9,148 nucleotides of DNA from positions 1 to 9,148 of the forward strand of contig JAZLGI010000034.1 of NCBI GenBank assembly GCA_045616225.1. Reading direction: 5' to 3'. Each line of letters starts with the position of its first letter. Within the stretch, counting starts at the first letter, position 1. The stretch is from JAZLGI01 sp045616225 (GTDB taxonomy: Bacteria; Spirochaetota; Spirochaetia; Sphaerochaetales; Sphaerochaetaceae). Shown here in pieces: positions 5,692 through 9,148 of the stretch. A program made the position numbers and the translations under genes. The notes under the pieces are model-generated. The model was given only the letters and a program-made list of their open reading frames with translations, had not been told where the DNA came from and made no database searches.

Positions 5692-6612
5692 ATGAAGCTT
5701 GGTTTTGTCAGTGCTATTTTAGATGGTTGGACTTATGAAGAAATGATGGATGTTGCTTCTGACATGGGCTTTAAGTGTGTTGAAGTTGCATGTTGGCCGC
5801 AGGGTAAGGCAGAAAGAAGATATGCCGGTGTAAGCCATATCAATGCAGAAAAAGTTTTGGAAGATGATGAATATGCAAAACACGTTTTAGAATACAGCAG
5901 ACAAAAGGGTGTGGAGATTTCTTCTCTTGCTTTCTATCCTAATGTTCTTACATCTGATTTGGCAAAGCGCAAAGAGAGTGTAGAGCACCTCATGGCTTTG
6001 ATTAAGGCAAGTGCAAAACTTGGTGTTAATATGGTTACGACTTTTATTGGAAGAGACCAGACAAAGACTGTAGATGAGAATATAGAACTTGTAGCACAGG
6101 TATGGCCTCCAATTATTAAGCTTGCAGAACAAATGGGAGTAAAAATTGGTATTGAAAACTGTCCTATGCTTTTTGGAAAGGATCAGTGGCCGGGCGGACA
6201 AAACATTTTCACAACTCCTGAGAACTGGAAAAAGGTTTTTGAAACACTTAAGAGTGACAATCTTGGAATAAATTATGACCCAAGCCACTTTGTATGGCAG
6301 ATGATTGACTACGTAAAGCCTGTTTATGAATTCAAAGACAAGGTTTTTCATGTTCATTTCAAAGACATCAAGTTGTACAAAGATAAGTTGGATAGAGTTG
6401 GAACAATGGCATATCCGCTTGAGTATATGTCTCCTAAGCTTCCTAGCTTTGGTGATGTAGATTGGGGCAGTTACGTATGCGCTCTTACAGACATTGGCTA
6501 TGACGGATATGCCTGTATAGAAGTAGAAGACAGAGCATTTGAAGGTTCAAAAGAAAAGATTTTGGATTCCTTGAGAATTTCAAAGAAGTATATGGAAAAC
6601 TTCGTTATCTGA
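5692..6612 (+). CDS. TIM-barrel sugar isomerase/epimerase (xylose-isomerase-like fold)
   Basis: This 306-residue cytoplasmic enzyme belongs to the AP-endonuclease-2/xylose-isomerase-like family, which includes IolE, IolI, hydroxypyruvate isomerase and tagatose 3-epimerase. Likely divalent-metal ligands, placed by comparison with tagatose 3-epimerase, are E155 (IGIENCPM), D196 or H199 (NYDPSHF), H222 (HVHFKD) and E277 or E279 (CIEVED). The length is normal and no signal peptide is seen. It is the first gene of the operon after the strong promoter, and its stop lies 10 bases before the dehydrogenase start, so the two are very probably translated together and act in one pathway. The ribosome site is a poor GGGG six bases before the ATG, preceded by a long T run. 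The exact substrate cannot be assigned: ketose epimerisation, keto-inositol dehydration or isomerisation of an oxidised sugar all fit. Confidence 0.88.
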   Translation: MKLGFVSAILDGWTYEEMMDVASDMGFKCVEVACWPQGKAERRYAGVSHINAEKVLEDDEYAKHVLEYSRQKGVEISSLAFYPNVLTSDLAKRKESVEHLMALIKASAKLGVNMVTTFIGRDQTKTVDENIELVAQVWPPIIKLAEQMGVKIGIENCPMLFGKDQWPGGQNIFTTPENWKKVFETLKSDNLGINYDPSHFVWQMIDYVKPVYEFKDKVFHVHFKDIKLYKDKLDRVGTMAYPLEYMSPKLPSFGDVDWGSYVCALTDIGYDGYACIEVEDRAFEGSKEKILDSLRISKKYMENFVI

Positions 6613-6616
6613 GAGG
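6613..6616 (+). promoter_or_regulatory. Ribosome-binding site of the dehydrogenase gene
   Basis: GAGG directly follows the isomerase TGA and sits six bases before the dehydrogenase ATG. The tight spacing suggests coupled translation of the two enzymes. Confidence 0.7.
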
Positions 6617-6622
6617 CAAAAA

Positions 6623-7657
6623 ATGAAAGTTGGAATTATTGGATGCGGTTCAATTGCCAGACAGCGCCACGCTCATGAGTATGGTCTGAATAAGAATGTA
6701 GAAATTGCCGGTTTCTATGATTTTGTAGCAGAAAGAGCTGAAGAAATGGTGGCAACATACGGTGGTAAAGTTTACTCAACCGTAGAAGAAATGCTTGAAG
6801 ACAAGTCTATTGACCTTGTTTCTGTTTGTGTTGCAAATGCCTACCATGCAGAAACTACTGTCAAAGCACTTAAGGCAGGAAAGAATGTTCTCTGCGAAAA
6901 GCCAATGGCTGTAACTTATGAACAATGTGAAGAAATGGTAAAAGTCGCAGAAGAATGTGGAAGGAGACTTTTTATAGGTCATAACCAGAGACTCACACCT
7001 GCTCACAAAAAGGCAAAAGAATTAATAGCATCAGGAAAAATGGGAAAAGTTTTGACTTTTGCAACTTCTTTCTGCCATGCCGGACCTGAAAGCTGGAGCA
7101 TTGATAAGGGTAAGGGAACATGGTTCTTTAAGAAATCTGCAGCAGCATTTGGCTCTATGGCAGACCTTGGAATTCATAAGATAGACCTCATCAGATATCT
7201 TGTTGGAGATGAAATCGAGTCTATTTATTCAGAAATGGCAGTTCTTGATAAGACATACGAAGACTCAAGCCCAATTGAAGTAGATGACAACTCTGTTGAA
7301 ATCATCCATTTTAAGAACGGAGCCTTTGGAACAGTTACTACAAGCTGGACACAGTACGGAGGAGAAAACAACCAGACCCAGATTAACTGCAAGAACGGAG
7401 TCATGAAGCTTTACATGGATCCTAAATATTCCCTTACAGTCACACACTTAGACGGAACTGTAGAGAATTACGACCTTGACAGAATTCAGACAAATACCGA
7501 TACACAGCAAGCAACAAGCGGAGTTATAGATGAAGTTGTAGATTCCCTCATTACAGGAAGAGAGAGCATTTTGGATGCAACTTCAATTCTTGGCTCCATG
7601 AAGGCTGTTTTTGCATGTAAAACATCTTCAGAAACAGGAAAAGCTGTAGAACTTTAA
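6623..7657 (+). CDS. Gfo/Idh/MocA-family NAD(P)-dependent sugar oxidoreductase
   Basis: This 344-residue cytoplasmic dehydrogenase should oxidise a hydroxyl of a sugar, sugar acid or polyol using NAD or NADP. The N-terminal Rossmann fold shows VGIIGCGSIA (3-12) with the dinucleotide GxGxxA pattern. The family's catalytic lysine lies in CEKPMAV (91-97, K93), followed by GHNQRL (119-124). The C-terminal domain carries the DxGxHxxD active-site pattern (D181, H185, D188). Length and domain order are normal. It follows the isomerase by 10 bases and precedes the transporter genes, an arrangement seen in inositol and in several uncharacterised sugar pathways. The motifs do not distinguish inositol dehydrogenase from glucose- or oligosaccharide-acting relatives, so no gene symbol is given. 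Confidence 0.92.
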   Translation: MKVGIIGCGSIARQRHAHEYGLNKNVEIAGFYDFVAERAEEMVATYGGKVYSTVEEMLEDKSIDLVSVCVANAYHAETTVKALKAGKNVLCEKPMAVTYEQCEEMVKVAEECGRRLFIGHNQRLTPAHKKAKELIASGKMGKVLTFATSFCHAGPESWSIDKGKGTWFFKKSAAAFGSMADLGIHKIDLIRYLVGDEIESIYSEMAVLDKTYEDSSPIEVDDNSVEIIHFKNGAFGTVTTSWTQYGGENNQTQINCKNGVMKLYMDPKYSLTVTHLDGTVENYDLDRIQTNTDTQQATSGVIDEVVDSLITGRESILDATSILGSMKAVFACKTSSETGKAVEL

Positions 7658-7669
7658 TTTTGTAAATAA

Positions 7670-7680
7670 CCCCTTTGGGG
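7670..7680 (+). other. Short GC hairpin after the dehydrogenase gene
   Basis: CCCC-TTT-GGGG forms a small hairpin 12 bases past the dehydrogenase stop. With a two-base bulge the flanking TAA and TTA can extend it. There is no T tract after it, so it is unlikely to be a full terminator. It may protect the 3' end of the upstream message or mark a processing site between the enzyme genes and the binding-protein gene. Confidence 0.4.
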
Positions 7681-7682
7681 GA

Positions 7683-7702
7683 TTAATTCAGTACTTTATT
7701 CA
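7683..7702 (+). repeat. 20-base repeat upstream of the binding-protein gene (copy 1)
   Basis: TTAATTCAGnnnnTTATTCA, with TACT in the variable middle. The same 16 fixed bases with the same spacing recur just after the binding-protein stop codon (8828-8847). It precedes the AGGAGG ribosome site by eight bases. Function unknown. Confidence 0.5.
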
Positions 7703-7710
7703 TTATTCAT

Positions 7711-7716
7711 AGGAGG
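7711..7716 (+). promoter_or_regulatory. Strong ribosome-binding site of the binding-protein gene
   Basis: A full AGGAGG eight bases before the ATG at 7725 is the best Shine-Dalgarno in the window. It fixes that ATG, rather than the internal ATG at 7743, as the start, and fits an abundantly made binding protein. Confidence 0.85.
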
Positions 7717-7724
7717 AATAAGAT

Positions 7725-8822
7725 ATGAAGAAAGTTATCGTTATGAGGCACGTACTCGTATGTGCATTTGCAGTATTCGCAAACGGTGCAACAGAAAAAG
7801 CAGCCAAGAAGATTTATGTTCTTGGACCTACACCAGACCACGGTTGGACAGCACAGGCCGGTGCTTTTGCAGAACAGAGAGTAGCAGAACTCAATGCAGA
7901 TGGAAAACATCAGGCAGTCTTCATGCCGGCATCTTCAGGTGAGACACAGGTTGACTATGTCAACACAATTATTGCTAACGGTGATGCAAAGATTGTTGTT
8001 ATCCAGGTTCTTGATGACTCAGCAGAAGCAGCAGTTGAAGCTCTCGTAGCAGCAAAAATCCCTGTAATTCAGTTTGATAGATTTGCTATTGCACTCAAGC
8101 CAAAGGCAGCTCTCAACTATGCAGGTGATAACATTTCTTGCGGTGCAGGTATTGCATACTGGCTCCAGAGCAACGGAATGAAACCAGGTGATGCTATTGT
8201 TACACTTTACGGTGACAACGGTTCTGTATGTATTGACAGAGAGTCAGGTTTCAGAGGATTCCTCAACGGAACAGTTGACTACACAGATGATGCAACAGGA
8301 AAGACACACCACACAACACAGGTTTGGGACGAAGCAGCAATTAAGGATGCTCTCAGCACATATTCAGTAGTATGTAACTGGTCAGCAGACGGTGCAGCAC
8401 AGTTCATGGAACAGAAGCTTGGTGATATCATTGCAGACGCACAGAAGAAGGGTGGAAATCTCTACATCTACTCAATGGATGATGAGATGACATTTGGTGT
8501 TCTCAATGTTCTTGAAGCAGCTTCAGCTAAGGATCAGGCAGCAGCAGCTAAACTTAACCTCTACATTTCAGCTATCGGCGGAATGCAGGAGCTTTATGAT
8601 GTCATGAGCGGCAAGTCAGCACAGTCAGCAACAGCTCAGAAGTTCTTTGATGGCATGATGTCAGTATCATTCAACCCATCAATGATGATTACAGCTATTG
8701 ACTATGCAGTTGACTTTGCAGATGGCAACTGGAAGTTTGAGACCGGTGCAGAGGCAAAGAAGCCTGTTTGGATTGTAGACAAGAACAACTGCAACCAGTA
8801 TCAGGGATTCATGGGTCACTGA
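7725..8822 (+). CDS. Periplasmic sugar-binding protein of an ABC transporter
   Basis: This 365-residue exported protein should capture a sugar in the periplasm and deliver it to the ABC transporter encoded next. It has an N-terminal signal: basic n-region (K2, K3, R8), hydrophobic core VLVCAFAVFA (10-19), and likely signal peptidase I cleavage near VFA-NG or NGA-T. The mature part is a type I periplasmic-binding fold of the ribose/galactose class, with LGPTPDHGWTAQAG (33-46), the phrase IPVIQFDRF and the stretch NYAGDN...G in the middle, and R..GF shortly after. It is somewhat longer than typical ribose-binding proteins. R8 and H9 interrupt what is normally an unbroken hydrophobic core, which lengthens the n-region. 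C13 is not in a convincing lipobox. Leucine is coded almost only by CTC and CTT, unlike the neighbouring enzymes, which suggests either high expression or a different origin. Substrate unknown. Confidence 0.92.
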   Translation: MKKVIVMRHVLVCAFAVFANGATEKAAKKIYVLGPTPDHGWTAQAGAFAEQRVAELNADGKHQAVFMPASSGETQVDYVNTIIANGDAKIVVIQVLDDSAEAAVEALVAAKIPVIQFDRFAIALKPKAALNYAGDNISCGAGIAYWLQSNGMKPGDAIVTLYGDNGSVCIDRESGFRGFLNGTVDYTDDATGKTHHTTQVWDEAAIKDALSTYSVVCNWSADGAAQFMEQKLGDIIADAQKKGGNLYIYSMDDEMTFGVLNVLEAASAKDQAAAAKLNLYISAIGGMQELYDVMSGKSAQSATAQKFFDGMMSVSFNPSMMITAIDYAVDFADGNWKFETGAEAKKPVWIVDKNNCNQYQGFMGH

Positions 8823-8827
8823 TTCTG

Positions 8828-8847
8828 TTAATTCAGAGTATTATTCA
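8828..8847 (+). repeat. 20-base repeat downstream of the binding-protein gene (copy 2)
   Basis: TTAATTCAGnnnnTTATTCA, with AGTA in the variable middle, begins five bases past the binding-protein stop and runs into the left arm of the hairpin at 8845. It matches copy 1 (7683-7702) at all 16 fixed positions. Confidence 0.5.
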
Positions 8848-8873
8848 GACGGATGTGTTTTGCATCCGTCTGA
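8845..8873 (+). terminator. Hairpin with interrupted T tract between binding-protein and ATPase genes
   Basis: TCAGACGGATG (8845-8855) pairs perfectly with CATCCGTCTGA (8863-8873) around a seven-base loop, giving an 11-bp stem. It is followed by TTT, AAC, then six T (8880-8885) that run into the ribosome site of the ATPase gene. Because the T tract is interrupted, it probably acts as a partial terminator or an mRNA-stabilising stem. Such a stem would keep binding protein in excess over the membrane complex, as is known for maltose- and ribose-type operons. Confidence 0.65.
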
Positions 8874-8885
8874 TTTAACTTTTTT

Positions 8886-8890
8886 AGGAG
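8886..8890 (+). promoter_or_regulatory. Ribosome-binding site of the ABC ATPase gene
   Basis: AGGAG lies six bases before the ATG at 8897 and overlaps the end of the T tract of the preceding hairpin. It sets the start of the truncated ATPase gene. Confidence 0.75.
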
Positions 8891-8896
8891 TAAAGG

Positions 8897-9148
8897 ATGA
8901 AGCAAATCCTAGAAATGAGTCATGTCTCCAAGGCATTCGGTGGCTCAAAAGCTCTCACAGACGTTCATTTTGATGTTAACGAAGGAGAGGTTCATGCACT
9001 TCTTGGAGAAAACGGAGCCGGAAAATCTACACTCATGAATATTCTCACGGGTGTTATTCAGGCAGACAGCGGAAAAATCACATTCCTGGAAAAAGATTAT
9101 TACACACCTACTATCCGACAGATGGAAGAAGCAGGTATTGCATTTGTA
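8897..9148 (+). CDS. Sugar ABC-transporter ATP-binding protein (N-terminal 84 residues)
   Basis: This is the beginning of an ATPase of the RbsA/MglA type, which powers sugar import at the inner face of the cytoplasmic membrane. The right edge cuts it at residue 84. The translation starts MKQILEMSHVSKAFGG, has the A-loop region at F14 and the Walker A GENGAGKST at 38-46, followed by LMNILTGVIQADSGKI. Full members have about 500 residues with two fused ATPase domains, so most of the gene, the Q-loop, signature motif and Walker B included, lies outside. It follows the binding-protein gene by 74 bases containing the hairpin. A permease gene of the RbsC type is expected next. Confidence 0.92.
   Translation, partial: MKQILEMSHVSKAFGGSKALTDVHFDVNEGEVHALLGENGAGKSTLMNILTGVIQADSGKITFLEKDYYTPTIRQMEEAGIAFV

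Noticed and set aside
5887..6357. 156-residue minus-strand open frame inside the isomerase gene
   Set aside because: It lies fully antisense to a gene with clear family motifs. Its translation is rich in Cys, Asn and Tyr, typical of an antisense shadow.
5692..7657. Naming the enzyme pair iolE/iolG (inositol pathway)
   Set aside because: The fold and gene order fit, but no residue seen is diagnostic for inositol, and no other inositol gene is in the window.
7761..7766. Lipoprotein signal at C13 of the binding protein
   Set aside because: The residues before the cysteine (VLV) do not form a lipobox, with valine directly before it, and a signal peptidase I site fits better.

Overview
The window is moderately AT-rich bacterial DNA. 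It looks like a treponeme-type spirochaete. The pointers are a phosphofructokinase of the long spirochaete/plant/trypanosome type, a periplasmic binding protein with an Ala-Asn-Gly-rich export signal of the kind common in treponemes, and general gene content. This assignment is inference from remembered families, not a database match. No stable RNA gene, insertion sequence, phage gene or CRISPR array is visible, and coding density is high.

Left part (1-3667): a glycerate kinase cut by the left edge ends at 811. A short RecQ-family DNA helicase runs on the minus strand (841-2262). A 6-phosphofructokinase runs on the plus strand (2351-3667). recQ and the pfk gene diverge from an 88-base spacer that holds overlapping candidate promoters. 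The pfk gene and the next gene converge and share a TTAA for their two stop codons.

Middle part (3664-5447, minus strand): a membrane protein of the putative ABC-transporter type IV (CmpB-like) family lies downstream of a LacI-family repressor gene.

Right part (5448-9148): a sugar-use operon diverges from the repressor gene. It encodes a TIM-barrel sugar isomerase/epimerase, a Gfo/Idh/MocA dehydrogenase, a periplasmic sugar-binding protein and the start of a sugar ABC-transporter ATPase cut by the right edge. The permease and perhaps more enzymes should follow. The likely scheme is import of a sugar or polyol, NAD(P)-dependent oxidation and isomerisation, under control of the divergent repressor. 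The substrate cannot be read from the sequence.

The most informative non-coding stretch is the 244-base spacer between the repressor gene and the operon. It holds four related 15-bp near-palindromes (consensus TTATTTCAGAAATAA), two by the repressor promoter and two in the operon leader. It also holds a strong TTGAGA-17-TATAAT promoter, three 10-bp-period ATTTCAT repeats, and a repressor promoter placed so that its transcript may be leaderless. The repressor's hinge helix lacks the usual LacI-family residues, which fits operators without a central CpG. A second pattern is a 20-base repeat found on both sides of the binding-protein gene.
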